A DNA stretch of 64,000 bases from Balaenoptera acutorostrata (taxonomy: Eukaryota; Chordata; Mammalia; Artiodactyla; Balaenopteridae). The notes below the pieces were generated by a model that did no database searches, was not told the DNA's origin, and saw nothing but the letters and a program-made list of their open reading frames with translations. Location of the stretch: NCBI RefSeq assembly GCF_949987535.1, contig NC_080078.1, positions 51,982,207 through 52,046,206 of the forward strand. The letters run 5' to 3'. The position numbers and the translations under genes were made by a program. This document shows, piece by piece, positions 13,295 to 25,940 of the stretch (positions are counted from its first letter, which is position 1; each line of letters begins with the position of its first letter).

Positions 13295-13452
13295 CTTTGC
13301 TATTCCAAGTGTGGTCCTCAGACCAGCAGAATTAGCTTCAATTGGGAGCTTGTTAGAGATGCAGAATCTTAGGCTCCACCCCAGACCTACTGAATCAGAT
13401 CATCTACTGTACAAGATTACCGAGCATCAGAAGTTTGAGAAGTGCTGCCTTA
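13295..13452 (+). mobile_element. MER5-like hAT MITE fragment
   Basis: Blocks such as 'gtggtcctcagaccagcag', 'gagcttgttagagatgcagaatc' and 'ccagacctactgaatcag' are diagnostic. Confidence 0.7.
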
Positions 13453-14205
13453 AACCACATTATCTCCATGTTAAATGAAAAGAATGAAGTACAAGTTGAT
13501 AACCAACCAAGATCACAGAGGTGCAGTGGAAGAGGCTGAGAGCCCCACCTTGGGAACCTGACTCTGCCTGTCCCTCCACCCAGCACTGCATGCTGTTACT
13601 TCACTCTGCCCCTTCTACACGACCTGCAGACTTCCAGCAGCATTTGCTTCCCAAGAAGCTGAGAGCTCCATGGGGTCATGGGTTCTAAATGTCTCACAAC
13701 AGAGGAGTCTTGTACTCGGAGGGTGGACAAACTGGCTGATTTCCATGAGATTAAGTATTTCATTCAGAAAGCAAAGGGGAGATGCTTATCAGAAAAAGCA
13801 CACTGGAGACTTTCCATCTTCCCCAAATAATAGAGTCTGTAAAGGCTAAGACTTATTATTTAAGATCATTAGAGCTCAAAAGGGAGAAAACGTTGAGGAT
13901 TTTGAATATTGGAGACTCTATGGATGGTCCTGATAAATTCTTCTTCTTCTTCTTCTGAAAATGATGATAATTAAAGTTCATGTCTTAATGCTAAAACTAA
14001 GGACCTGAGCAAAGAATAATTTTAGCAGGTAACAGGTAGCAAGGTTCTGTTGGCACTTCTATGGTTAAAAATGGCCATTTCTTAAATCAGCTGTGTTCAT
14101 GGTTGTGTAAGTTCTTCAAAGCGTGGACTGGACTTGGCCCCCTGTGACTCTACTTTGAACATTCTTGTGCATGAAATTCAACGTCCTCTTTTCACTACTG
14201 GTTTT

Positions 14206-14529
14206 TTTTTTTGTTGGTTTTTTTTTTTTTTAGTTTTTATTTATTTATTTATTTTTTATTTATTTATGGCTGTGTTGGGTCTTCGTTTCTGTGCGAGCGC
14301 TTTCTCTAGTTGTGGCAAGTGGGGACCACTCTTCATCGCGGTGCGCAGGCCTCTCACTATCGCGGCCTCTCTTGTTGCGGAGCACAGGCTCCAGACGCGC
14401 AGGCTCAGTAATTGTGGCTCACGGGCCTAGTTGCTCTGCGGCATGTGGGATCTTCCCAGACCAGGGCCCGAACCCGTGTCCCCTGCATTGGCAGGCAGAT
14501 TCTCAACCACTGCGCCACCAGGGAAGCCC
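14206..14529 (-). mobile_element. CHR-2-type SINE
   Basis: Reverse-complement copy: T-run and (ATTT)n at left, ending CCACCAGGGAAGCCC. It is flanked by TTCACTACTGGTTTT at about 14191-14205 and 14530-14544. It is sense to SNAP25. Confidence 0.92.
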
Positions 14530-14689
14530 TTCACTACTGGTTTTAATAAATTTCTTAGTTGAATGAAAAGAGCATCTTTCAAATATGAAGAATAAAGTGG
14601 CTCATGAATGAACTGATTTACTATCTTACATACATTTTATGTCCATTATGTGGTTCACAGATAAGTCTCAAGTGACTTAGGGCTTCTCG

Positions 14690-14830
14690 GTAGTGTGGTC
14701 TGAGGTCTCCTTGCATCTAAAACTTTTTAGCTGCTTATTAAAATACAGATTCCCAGTCACACCACCAATGAAAAGAGATCTATGAAGGTGGGGCTGGAAT
14801 TTGCATTTTTGACAAAACCACAGGTCCTTC
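14690..14830 (+). mobile_element. MER5-like hAT MITE fragment
   Basis: It has 'gcttattaaaatacagattccc' and 'gtggggctggaatttgcatttttgac', which correspond to the MER5A middle. It is diverged. Confidence 0.55.
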
Positions 14831-15099
14831 TTATGTGCCCAGAATGGGAGAATCCATGTGCAGCATCACGTAAGGCCAAAGGGCTTTGCAAGTATCCAGT
14901 GGGCTGACAGTCCTATGATAAAGCCATCTAGAAATACAAGTACATGGTTGTCCAGCATTTAGGAGGCCATCTTGATCTGAGATGGCAGCCTTCTTTTCTC
15001 CCCACCATGTTCTCCTCAATATTTGATGGCATAGTATGTGCTGGGTTAAACACCATGAATGCATTCCCTATAAAAGAATTTTGCTTAAGAACCATCTCA

Positions 15100-16489
15100 A
15101 GTGACAAATATTTCAACCAGCTCACAGAATTGTCATTGTCTCCCTTAGTGTTTCTGAGGGATGGCACTGACCATCATTAGAGCCCATTCTTTTCAAGCTT
15201 GGCTTATTTATTTTCTAAACCATTGCACCCCACCCCATTCTTAAATGGGACTCTATGTTCGTACATCTGGATATATAGACAGATACAGTTCTGATCTGGT
15301 TTCTTTTGATAAGGTAAATCCAGCTTCCCCAATGAGCCCCTTCCCTGGGCTATTCTGGGATTAATGAAAGCATGGCTGACAGGCAGCTTTGGCTTGGTTT
15401 TTGCTTTTTACCGACCTGGGTCAGGGGTGGCCTGGCATTTCAATGCAGCCAGCTTTGGCATCTCTTAATTGCAACAGGGCAGCCAGCCACAACCAACACT
15501 GATTATGCCTAAATTTCCCCTTTTCAGAAATGCCAGTGTTTCCTTTGTCTGTTTTGCAAATGTGGCCAAATGGTTATTTAGCACTGAGGTTTGTATTATG
15601 CAGCAGTTCCTGATTGTTTACTTGGGAGCCAAGCACAGAGGACTCACTGACCAGAAGAGAGGGAAAGGCAGAACTGAACCTCATCTCATTTACCCTGATC
15701 ATAGTCAAAGCCAACCACAGTAACTTGTTCGTCCATTTAACCAATATTTACTGAGTGCTATGGGTTAGTGCAGCCACATCTGGCTTGCAGCTGGAGGGGA
15801 ATGGCTGCCTCTAAAGGGTGGCTGTAGGAGCTTGAGCTGGAAGCCTTTGCTTTCAGTTCTCCTCCTCCATCTTGCCTTAAGAGAGAGCTGATGAAAATGT
15901 TTGTATCCCAAGGTACCTGGCTTGGTTCCTGAGGGAAGAATGATATCCATGTAAGACTAACACTTGGCCACATGAAAAACAAAATGCCCTAAATAAAATG
16001 ATTCCACTCAGGACTGCAAGAACAGATAGAATCCAAGACCAGGCAGAAAAACCCTCCTTCTCATTGAAACAAATTCCTTTTGTGCCCACATGACCAATCA
16101 ACAGAAGGAAGCCGCTGTATGTTCTGGCTGCTGATAACTTGCTTTCAGTTGTAGATGCTGTTGGTGCTCTGCTTGGCATCCCCAGGATTTCCCTCGCTTG
16201 GTTCCATGTGGTCATCCCCCAATTTCTGCATATTTTACTCTGACTCATGCATGTGACCCTCTTTGTAAAACTGCCTTAATGCTGCTTCACCTGATCCACT
16301 GAGAGCTGCAAGTCCTTGGGTCTCTCCAGGGCAGACCCATAGCTGGTGACCTGCTGGCCCAGGAGTACAGAAGCCCAGCTTTTTTTTTTTTTTGCCTTAA
16401 GGTGAGACACACCATGAGATGCAGTGGACACTCCAAAAGTTCTCTTGTGGTCATGCCAAAGATAGGACCTCGCCTGCCATCGCTCTACT
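15100..16489. other. Intronic stretch, no confident feature
   Basis: Mixed sequence with scattered LTR-like words near its right end. The open frames at 15877-16248 (minus) and elsewhere have no recognisable domains and no splice context. Confidence 0.4.
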
Positions 16490-16625
16490 GCCTGGCTTCC
16501 TCTCTGCCTCACTGTCCTCTTCCTCCCTCTCCCTTTCTGGTTTCTCCTGGTAGCACCTTCTTAATAAATCACTTGCACACAAATACTTGTCTAAGGGTCT
16601 GCTTCTCAAGAACCCAACCTAAGAC
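16490..16625 (+). mobile_element. LTR remnant, 3' end
   Basis: 'aataaatcacttgcacac' then 'tctaagggtctgcttctcaagaaccc' and 'aacctaagacaa' is a typical ERVL-class LTR R/U5 end. The AATAAA reads on the plus strand, antisense to SNAP25. The upstream extent and family are uncertain. Confidence 0.5.
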
Positions 16626-16649
16626 AACTTCCATTGGCTTGTGAGCTAT

Positions 16650-18320
16650 ACTTTATCAGGTACAGATGATTGCAAATCAGGTACTGAAAGAATTAACAAA
16701 TCACTGCATTAGGAAAGGTTGGGGGAGAACAAAAACTCCCTGTGTTCCCAGCCCTGCCAAACAATATGGGAAGTCCTGGCTGGACTTCATTGGATCTGAA
16801 CACTCCACATCCAAAATATCAGAGTGGTTACATTTGAGGGTTATTGGAGCATCATCTTCACAGAGGGAAGGGAAACTCAAGGGTAGAGTAGTTTGTTGGT
16901 GGCTGCATCATCACCTGGAACCCACTTCTTTTAACTCAAGAGCTAGGGTTCATCTTAAAGTATCACTGAAACAGGAAATATCAGAAAACTTGGGAGGGAG
17001 GAACCTGTCTTGTCTGTGCACACTGACTGTTTTCAGAACGTATAAACAACAGCATGACTAAGGCCAATATGCCCTGTGCTCTTTTCCAACTGTTGATTTG
17101 AGGCAACCACTCTTTTTATCTGCCATGATATCATCCCTCCACTAACAAAACCCAAACTCTAGTTTCTTCTGGCTTAGGTCTTTTTGGTCTTGGCATAGGA
17201 TGTTTGCTTTCCTCAATTGAAAGGAGGCATGTGAGCTATATGCGGTTTATCAAAGAATCAGTAGTGTTTGCATTGCTAAACTAATGGAGTTTTGGCATTT
17301 TCTGTTATTTTGCCTTCCTCCTGGAGACATGACGAATAGCTTAACAGGCAAATGATACTGGTTACCATGATCTCTGTTTTCCTAGGAAAGGTACTCATGG
17401 TGAAGACACCCAAGGCCAGGTCCTCCATATGACAGACCTATTATCCTTGTGAATAGTTTATCCAAAACCCTAGGCTTCCTGTGCCTTCACAATTTAAGCA
17501 AAAATGCACACCAGGTTATTAACTTGATCTTTTTTAAAAATTGATTTTAATAGACTCACCTTTCAAACTTAGCCTTGTTCTAAGTAATAATGTCTCTAAA
17601 ATCAGAAGTTTTATGTTTTCTTTAATAGACATTAAAATAGACACATGACTATTAAAATCTTAAGGAACAAACGTTTTTCATCATCCTCTTCAGCTCATTT
17701 GGAGAGCCATCAAGGGTGCGTGTGTGTTATATTTGGGAATTCACTCACCCACCCACATTCTTGTCTGTATTTCCACATGTCTGAACCATGTAGAGAGGTC
17801 AGAGATAGGCAAGAGAAGCTTGGCAAAAAGGGGTTCTGAGTTTGAGCAAAACCAGAGCATGGATGTAGAATATTTGGGGTGTGTGTGAGTGTGAGTGTGT
17901 GTATGTGTGTATAAGTACCTTTATCCTGGAATCAGGGAGCCCACAGAACAAGCGATATCTACCAAAATTCATACTCATTAATTTGTGGTTAACTTGAAGT
18001 TGGGAGGAGTACAGGGTGGTCAAGGGCTTTGACATCATATTACAAAGGAAGGTATGAGGATGCTTAGCTGGGAGAAAAGAAAGCAGAACAAGACTTAATG
18101 GTTACCACAAGGAAGAGGCATGATGACTGTCTTTGTGAACCCAGAGGCCCACCTTCCTAAAACAGCTACTACAAGTGTTTCAGTGTCCTTTATCTGTGAT
18201 CTACTGGGAGGTTTGCTAATTAACATAATGGATGTTAGGGATGCTTTTTAATTGGTGAATTGAGTGTTCAAAATAGGGTAATTGCCTAGAAATGTAGGCA
18301 CTAACATCCCACATAATATG
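16650..18320. other. Intronic stretch, no recognised element
   Basis: Unique-looking sequence. The frame at 16666-17061 is open for 131 codons, but its protein has no family resemblance, no plausible promoter and no start context. It is treated as chance. Confidence 0.4.
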
Positions 18321-18323
18321 AAT

Positions 18324-18326
<3 letters not shown>

Positions 18327-18358
<32 letters not shown>
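18327..18358. repeat. (GT)n microsatellite
   Basis: About 16 uninterrupted GT units. Confidence 0.95.
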
Positions 18359-18361
<3 letters not shown>

Positions 18362-18434
18362 CACTCAGTCCAGACCTACATCATTGGCTTAAGGCTGCAG
18401 TTTGGTCCTTGATTCTGTTATGGTTAGGGAATTG

Positions 18435-18597
18435 TCTTGCCCACTGATTCTCATCTGGAGAGCTTACTAAAACTCAGCTTGCTGATGCAGTATGTGATTC
18501 CGGAACAGGGTCTGATAATTTACATTTCTAAGAAATTCTCAGGTGATAACTGTTGCTGATGGTTCACGGAACGCTCTTTGGGAATCACTGATGTGGT
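18435..18597 (+). mobile_element. MER5A-like hAT MITE
   Basis: 'ctgattctcatctggagagcttactaaaa' through 'tttctaagaaattctcaggtgata' and 'ggaatcactgatg' follow the family order. Confidence 0.6.
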
Positions 18598-18599
18598 CT

Positions 18600-20010
18600 G
18601 ACTATAAGGTCACCTGAATCCTCCTACTAGAATATTTTTGCAACTTCCCTAATTAAGCCTTTTCTGCAAGGTTCTTACTGGAGTGTCAAAAAGAACAGAA
18701 AGCTGGGGCATTGTACTGGTAGAACAGGTTGTCCAACTAGGATTGTGTCTTCTTTTTAATAAATATTTGCATGAAGGGAAGACTTCATCCTGAATCTTGT
18801 TTTCCTTATAACATAATATCTAGTTTCAAAGTCATGGGAGAAGAGACCCACAAGCATCACCTACTCTAACTACTAGAAGCTGTGGCTATCTATGAAATAA
18901 TTACTGAGAGATACCAAACTATGAGAATACAATTTGCAACAGACTCCAAGGAACAAAACCATCAGCACTGGGGGGAAGTTATAGGAAAGTAGAGTTTGGC
19001 TCAGTAAAGAACCTTGGAGCCATCTGTCCAAAGTCTGAGTTGGACGCGTTGGATGAAGTGAGTTCCTGTTCTTGGAAATATTCAGGAAAAAGCTGGTGGC
19101 CTATGGTCGACGGATTCAGTTAAGAGAGGGGACACTGGATCAAGCGATATGTAAATTCCTTTCCAAACCTGAGGTCTCCGGCTCTATAAAGGATGTCAAG
19201 GTGGATTTATGATGTTGATGCTGCAAGGCCAGGCCCCTTGCAAGAGAGGGGTCTTTGCAGCCATGGCAATTGGGATTTGCTGATTCACAGCACCATCGGC
19301 TTCTCCATATTAAAGGATCCTTTGTGGGTAGAAACCAGGAACATATTTCCCAAGTGGGCAAGCTCCCAGGAAGGGGCTGATTCATTTGCAAAGTCTGCTT
19401 CATGGAGGTGAGAGCCAAAAATGCCAACCTAATGATTGTTTCTTAAATTCATTGACAATCTCATATCAAACAACATAGGCATTTGCCCTGGGCTTTATGA
19501 GTTTCACCTCTGATGGAGATAATGTGTTTTTTGTTTTTTTGTTTTTTTGGCCTTAGATAACAGTTCTGTCTCTCCTTGAAGCAGCCAGCACCTTCAAACA
19601 CAATCCCGCTCCAAAACACACCCATCGTGGACCAAGCTACTGGGCAGTTAAGCTAAGAAACTCACAGAAAATTACTTGCTTTAGAAATGAATTCACTGCA
19701 GGGTTTCTTTAAATAGCAAAGCTCCTAGCTTACATTCTAGCTTTTTCCAGATCATTAAGTATTTGACAGAGAGAGGGTGAACAAAAGATAAAAAAGTCTG
19801 GCCAAAGCATCAGGAATCTCAGCTAAAGGCAGAAGGGCTCCAAATGATGTGATTTGTAAAATGAGAATTTACTCAAATCTCCAGTTGCTTATAAGTAACC
19901 CGTGTATAAATTTGATTTCTTCAATTACTCAATTTGGCATTCACTAACATTAATATGGAGTAGAGTTAAAAGGCACTTTGGACTAAATCTTGTGGGCGGA
20001 GGGCCTGGGA
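18600..20010. other. Intronic stretch, no recognised element
   Basis: Unique-looking, moderately GC-rich around 19020-19420. No repeat or exon recognised. Confidence 0.4.
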
Positions 20011-20011
20011 A

Positions 20012-20038
20012 TTTTTTTTTTTTTTTTTTTTTTTTTTT
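20012..20038. repeat. T27 homopolymer
   Basis: A pure 27-base T run with no recognisable retroelement body on either side. Confidence 0.95.
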
Positions 20039-20729
20039 GCATGTACTGAGACCATCAGAGGGAAGGAAGCTTCTGTGACCAAGTGCTAAGATGTTCATGC
20101 CGGATAAATCCCCACTCAGTGTTAGTTTCCAATGTTCGCTTCTATCATTGTATCTGTGTTTAATCATGGACAGTTTCAATACACAATTCCAAAAAGTTAA
20201 AAACATGACTCTCATGAAAATATAGAGTGAACATGTGTCAAAGATTTATTTAACTCATTAATGGGGGAACCAATTAGATGAAAAAGCTGGTTCACAGATA
20301 ATTTGTATATAATGATGCTGGACTGAGATTGCTAATTGGATACAGAGCTCGTTTATATTTTACAGGGCAGTAAAACTGTAACTTTTCTACTAGACAGAAA
20401 TCATTTAAATCTCTAGCACACAAAAATCTCCAAGTTAATGAACCGATAACTTCACAGGGTCTGGAGCCTGATCAGAAGTTAATAGTAAGGCAAACAAAGA
20501 GAATCAAGTAATCCTTGGGTGGGTCCCTTAGACTTGTATCCACGCTTTTGCCTTATTTCCAAGTATTGGATAATTTTTCTTAATGATAGAAATAATAGAA
20601 AGAGGTGAGTTTTGCCTTGGGCACTACGCCAGGAAATTTGTAGCAGCCACCAGATGGATTTCTTTTGCTTTGGAAGGCTGAGTGCTTTCTCCTAGTGTGC
20701 TTAGTAAAGAGGATTTAAAAAAAAAAAGG

Positions 20730-20915
20730 TTCTCAAATCTGGGGTGGGCGGGGGAGCACATTAAAATCTCCTGGGGAGCTTTAAAAAAATCCAGGTGCCC
20801 AGGAAACACCCCGGAAAAATTCAATGAGAATCTCTGAGAATGGATCCAGGCAGCAGGATACATTAAAGCTGTTTGGGAGATTCTAATTGCAGCAAGATTG
20901 AGAACCAGTGAACTA
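20730..20915 (+). mobile_element. MER5-like hAT MITE fragment
   Basis: 'ggttctcaaatctggggtggg' and 'acattaaaatctcctggggagcttt', ending 'gattgagaaccagtgaact', are typical of this group. Confidence 0.55.
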
Positions 20916-20989
20916 CGTAGCATCAATATATATTGTGTATCTCTAAAATAAATTTATCTTTAATTTAGGATCATACTGATATATATTAT

Positions 20990-21158
20990 CTTGTTTTTTC
21001 TTTTATTTAATTGTATTTTGAAAATTTTTTCCAATTAATCATTAAATGTTTCTCAAATACCATTTTAAAAGACTATACTGTGTTTCAGCATATAAATGTG
21101 TTATGATTTATTGGGCTTATTTCTGAACATTTAATGCTATTTTCTTTTTCTTTTCTCT

Positions 21159-21193
<35 letters not shown>

Positions 21194-21370
21194 ATTATAA
21201 GTTAGACTACTATGGACATATTTATACAAAAACTTTATCTACTTCCTGGATTATTTTCTTATAATGTATTTCTGGGAGTGGATTTACAGGTCAAACAAAA
21301 ATTGTTTTAAAGACCTTCAAGACATATTACCCAAATTGCTTCCTATAAAGTCTCATCAGTGTATACTTTT
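20990..21370 (-). mobile_element. Old L1 fragment with T31 run
   Basis: Blocks such as 'tggattattttcttataatg', 'tctgggagtggatttacaggtc' and 'cccaaattgcttcctataaag' match reverse-complement old L1. A 31-base T run at 21160-21190 interrupts it. The boundaries are approximate. Confidence 0.5.
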
Positions 21371-21480
21371 AAACGGATGAGTTCTTCAATTTTTTATTTA
21401 CAAAATATTTACATATTCTAATAAGTCAAAAATTCATTTTCTTTTAGTCTTTCTCAATGGTTATTTTTAATTTAACTTTT

Positions 21481-21773
21481 TTTTTTAAATTTTATTTATT
21501 TATTTATTTATGGCTGTGTTGGGTCTTCGTTTCTGTGCAAGGGCTTTCTCTAGTTGCAGTGAGCGGGGGCCACTCTTCATCGCGGTGCGCGGGCCTCTCA
21601 CTATCGCGGCCTCTCTTGTTGCGGAGCACAGGCTCCAGACACGCAGGCTCAGTAATTGTGGCTCACGGGCCTAGTCGCTCTGCGGCACGTGGGATCCTCC
21701 CAGACCAGGGCTCGAACCCGTGTCCCCTGCATTGGCAGGCAGATTCTCAACCACTGCGCCACCAGGGAAGCCC
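21481..21773 (-). mobile_element. CHR-2-type SINE
   Basis: Well-preserved reverse-complement copy with an (ATTT)n tail, flanked by TAATTTAACTTTT at 21468-21480 and 21774-21786. It keeps many CpGs, as expected of a young copy. Confidence 0.93.
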
Positions 21774-21799
21774 TAATTTAACTTTTTAATCTGGCTTAA

Positions 21800-23385
21800 A
21801 TTTATGTTAGAGTGTATACAGAAAGAGTTAAAGCTCTAATTTCATATTTTTTCCAAACAGCCCCTTTTTTCAACATCCTTTGTGGAATAATTCATTCTTT
21901 TTCCATTAATTTATGTAAAATAAAATATGTAGGTGAGTTAACTGTGCTTTGTAATGGTTGATAGACTCATAGATACACATGCCAGTTTAAACTACTAACA
22001 AGCTATTTTGAGTGTATTCTTGTCTCGATTTTAACCATCACTATTCCTTAGAGATGTCTAGTTCTGATTTTAACTCTCACTCACTTAGAGAACTCTTAGC
22101 TGTTGAAAAGCAACTCAGATCTCATCCTCCCTAAGATGGCTTTAATCTGTCTGCAAGCAGCTTGTAGCTTTGCCAATAAGAAGCCTGCCTAAATCCATCT
22201 GTTCTACTTTAAATATTCTCCCTCTGTAATATTGGTTATACCCTTGCATTATCTATGAAGAAAGATTTTTCTACACTATATCCCAGACTGACTTATTACC
22301 AATTCTGAATTTAGTGGGATCCATTTTCATATATTTTTGTTTGCATATATTTAATATTATTTCTGTAATATTATAGCCTCATTGTTCTATGCTTAATAGC
22401 CCTATTTACAGTCATTAAATGAAGGCTGAAGTTATCAAAGCCACATCACACAAAAGAAAAGGAGGCCAGAATTTTTAATTATGCTCAAGAAAACAGAAAC
22501 ATTTTCGATGACTGCAGGACACAAATCTCTCCCTTCTATCCCTCAAGATTCCTCTATTAAATCGGAGAAAAGGTAGACTTGCCTACTCAGTTTTTTAATG
22601 AGCTAGCTTTATTACTCTTTGTTAGCTTTGTTGAGTCTGAGAAACCTTCACTGTGCATCTCTTATTTCCAGACATTGAACAGACCCCTAGTGACTGTGGG
22701 TTGCAAAGAGGAACGGCTGACCTTGGTGGATTTCCATAATCCTGAGAAGGCAGAGGAAGTTGTATGTGTGTTAATTGTATGTTACCGTTCCAGAAACTGA
22801 GAATAGCTTACCCTGACTCATTCACCCTCTCCCACCCAGCCTCTGTCTTGATCAAGGAGTTATTTGCTCCTCTGAAACACACACGCAAGATGTTGGACAA
22901 GAATTAAAGGTGTTGTCTGTGGCCAGGGAAGCAAGTATCACTTAGAAGTGCTTCCCAGCACCAAAGAGTCCATGTGAGACCACCGAACTTTTGGAAACCT
23001 GGCAGGTTGGTGGACCCTTAGCTGGCAGATGGCTGGGCCGAGGAGTCCCGCTGAGTCTCAGCAATCTTCTTACTTCAAATGAAGAAGCAGTTGGAAGCCC
23101 AGACCCCCTGCTGTGGCTGAGCTGAAGGAGGAAGTTGAGCAAACTTTCCTGAGGTCAGTGAGGGGCAGAGCAGGCTGAACCTGTTTGCGGAGAAGTTCCT
23201 GAGGCTCTGAGACTGCCCAGTGCATGAGAAAAAGTGTCCAGTGACACAGGCCTGACTAGAACGCATCTTGCCTTGGGGACACAATGTTCTTCCTTGGAGG
23301 ATTCTGAATGCTGCTTTCTTCACCCACTGCGAACCCCAGGCCTACCTATCCTGCTTCTCCTCCTGCCCCCAAAGTGCTTACAAAA
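21800..23385. other. Intronic stretch, no recognised element
   Basis: AT-rich on the left and more GC-rich on the right. No repeat or exon recognised. Confidence 0.4.
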
Positions 23386-23395
23386 CAAGTAGCTC

Positions 23396-23738
23396 GGGCT
23401 TCCCTGGTGGCGCAGTGGTTGAGAATCTGCCTGCCAGTGCAGGGGACACGGGTTCGAGCCCTGGTCTGGGAAGACCCCACATGCTGCAGAGCAACTAGGC
23501 CCGTGAGCCACAACTACTGAGCCTGCGCATCTGGAGCCTGTGCTCCGCAACAAGAGAGGCTGCGATAGTGAGAGGCCCGTGCACCGCGATGAAGAGTGGC
23601 CCCCGCTTGCCGCAACTAGAGAAAGCCCTCGCACAGAAACGAAGACCCAACACAGCCAAAAAAATAAAAATAAAATAAAATAGTGACTCACCAATTAAAA
23701 AAAACAAAAAACACACACAAAAAAACCAAAAAAAAACC
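23396..23738 (+). mobile_element. CHR-2-type SINE with long A-rich tail
   Basis: Starts GGGCTTCCCTGGTGGCGCAG and ends in an A-rich tail of about 80 bp. It is flanked by CAAGTAGCTC at 23386-23395 and 23739-23748. Confidence 0.92.
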
Positions 23739-23749
23739 CAAGTAGCTCA

Positions 23750-24840
23750 GGGTGGGGCCAGTAGCTCAAAGCAAGCCCTGGCTTTGTAGGAACTTCAAGG
23801 TTGGAGCCCCCCCCTCTTTTGGGGCTCCACAAGTTCTAGGCAGAGAGACACTTTTAGAGTTAAGAGTAAGGAGAAAAGGAAGTGGTCCTAGGCTGGCTTC
23901 TCCCAGGAGCCAGCCCTAAGCCAAGAATCTGTGTGCCAGAACCTGGTTTACTGGGGGAAGTGCCTCAGCAGAGACCAGGAAGGGAATAGAGGAAGTAGAC
24001 TGAGGAAGGGGAAGAAGCAATCAAGACAAGATCATCCCACAGGGAGCCCTGGAGTGTAAGACGTACCTTAGAGTATGTGCTACCTCAAGGCCACGGAGCT
24101 GGGCTTTTGGACTCCCACACCAGTCAGTTATGGGTGAAAGCCACTGAGTAGGCTGGGGGCACAGAGACCCCCCAGGTATTTCTGAAACTCTATTCAGGGG
24201 AGGCAGTCCTTAAGGGGTTACACACAGGCAACCCTTTGCATGGATGGAGTCGTAGGCTATCTCTAGCAGCAAAACCTGCAGACTCTGGGCAAAAAGCTGG
24301 TGCAAGGGATCCAGTGAGATCTTATGGTGGACCTACAGTGCCTGCTATAGGAGCCTCTGGGGACACATCTTCTTGCAGCTCTGGGTGGAGCGGTATACCA
24401 GAACCAGAGAGAAGTCATCTTGCCAAAAGCAGGTGGTAAGACATCTGTGGGCTCTGTGGGAACACGAGGCACTTCCTGCTTAGGGAACCCTGCCAGTCAG
24501 CAGGGGGAAAGCCTGGCCAGGTCACACTGAAACCTGCCTGGACGGGACCTTTGCACTGACAACACCTTTTCTCCAGTCCCAGGGGATGTGTGACGTGTAG
24601 ATCACAGAGATTTTTGTGTCATTAGACTGTATGTGCAGCTGTCAGACAACTTGTGTTAGTAACACAAATACAACTTTGGAGTTATTATTGAATGACACCC
24701 CAAAGGGGAATTCTTCTGCATATACAAATTATGTATTCAATCCTTATCACTCTGAGAAGTTCAACAACACTCATCAGTTCTGCTAAATGGCCAGGACCCT
24801 TGGCTTCTCAGCCATTCATTCAAAGGCCCTAATAGTAAGG
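23750..24840. other. Intronic stretch, no recognised element
   Basis: GC-moderate sequence without recognisable repeat blocks or exon structure. Confidence 0.4.
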
Positions 24841-24841
24841 G

Positions 24842-25074
24842 AATGATCACTGAGCACTTAGTATCTGCCAAGCCCTGTTTAGATCCAGGGTAATAGTCCC
24901 AGCAACTCTGCGAGGTGGGTGCCTTTATTATCTCCATTTTACAGATAGGGAACCAAGGCACAGAGTGGTTGAGTGAATGGCCCAGTGTTCCCTAGCTGGT
25001 AAGTGGCAGAGTTGAGATTTGAAACCAGAGAGTCTGAGTCCAGAGTCTTTGCCCTTGACCACTGGGCTACAGCA
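24842..25074 (-). repeat. MIR SINE
   Basis: Reverse-complement MIR: 'cactgagcacttagtatctgcc', 'tattatctccattttacagat', 'cctagctggtaagtggcagag' and 'cttgaccactgggctacagc' occur in order. Nearly full length. Confidence 0.85.
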
Positions 25075-25383
25075 TGGTGGACCGACAGCTCTGAGAGCTT
25101 ACGAGTAGATTCTGGATGAGAAGAAGCCAGAATTCCACCACGATTTGGCTCAAGGCCCAGTAAGTCAATTCCACTTTAAAAGTTAGGTCCTGCTCTGGCT
25201 CTCATCTGTTCTTCTCATAGTTTATAGCTGAGGAATGAGAGATAAGGTAAAGGGAAGTGGTGTGGTCAAGATCACACAGTTCTTAGTATCCTTAGTGCCT
25301 CATTCTTTGTCTGTAGTCTTTCCATCCACCTTATTGTCTTATTCAGGTTCCTTAGCTATTTTCTTCCTTAGAAACGATAATTA

Positions 25384-25640
25384 AGAACAGTGAACATTCA
25401 CTAGGTCCTCAATATAATATGTACCAGGTGTTTTGCTAAGCGTTCCACATGCATTATTTTCTTTAATCCTAGGTATATGCCTATGACATAGGAGGCTACT
25501 TTAATCTTCATTTTTTCAGACGGAGAGCCTGAGACTTAGGGAGGTTTAAATATTTTGGCCAAGGTCACACAACTAGCAGGTGACCAAAACCTAAATCCCT
25601 TTTATTCTAGAATCAGTTGCTCTAATTACTGTCAAGAAAA
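25384..25640 (-). repeat. MIR SINE
   Basis: Reverse-complement MIR blocks from 'aacattcactaggtcctc' through 'ccaaggtcacacaactagcagg' to 'tctagaatcagttgctct'. Diverged but ordered. Confidence 0.75.
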
Positions 25641-25789
25641 ATTATCCAAAACTTGGAAATAAAGCAAAAGGATGATCACATCCTTTTATATCACACTGGG
25701 GAATTGTCTAATTGGCTCATGCAATGATAATCTAATTTTCTAGGGGAATGTGCCTTTGTTTGGCTTTTTATTTTTTCTCTTTCTCTTTT

Positions 25790-25940
25790 AACAGCTGTAT
25801 TGAGGCATAATTGATATACAATAAATACATACATTTAAAGTGTACAATCTGATCGAATTTAATGTCATATGTACATCGCCTGTGAAACCAGCACCATGAT
25901 CAAGGTAATAAATATACCCATCACCCTCAAAAGTTTTTAC
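25790..25940 (-). mobile_element. Old L1M 3'-end fragment
   Basis: 'ttaacagctgtattgaggcat', 'tttaaagtgtacaatctgat' and 'tatacccatcaccctc' form the reverse complement of an L1M tail, as in the fragment at 5519. Confidence 0.75.

Noticed and set aside
16666..17061. 131-codon plus-strand frame
   Set aside because: No domain, codon pattern, splice context or homology that I recognise. Consistent with chance in 64 kb.
19260..19300. Third RE1-like site ('ttcacagcaccatcgg')
   Set aside because: The left half-site is interrupted by an inserted CA and the right half is missing.
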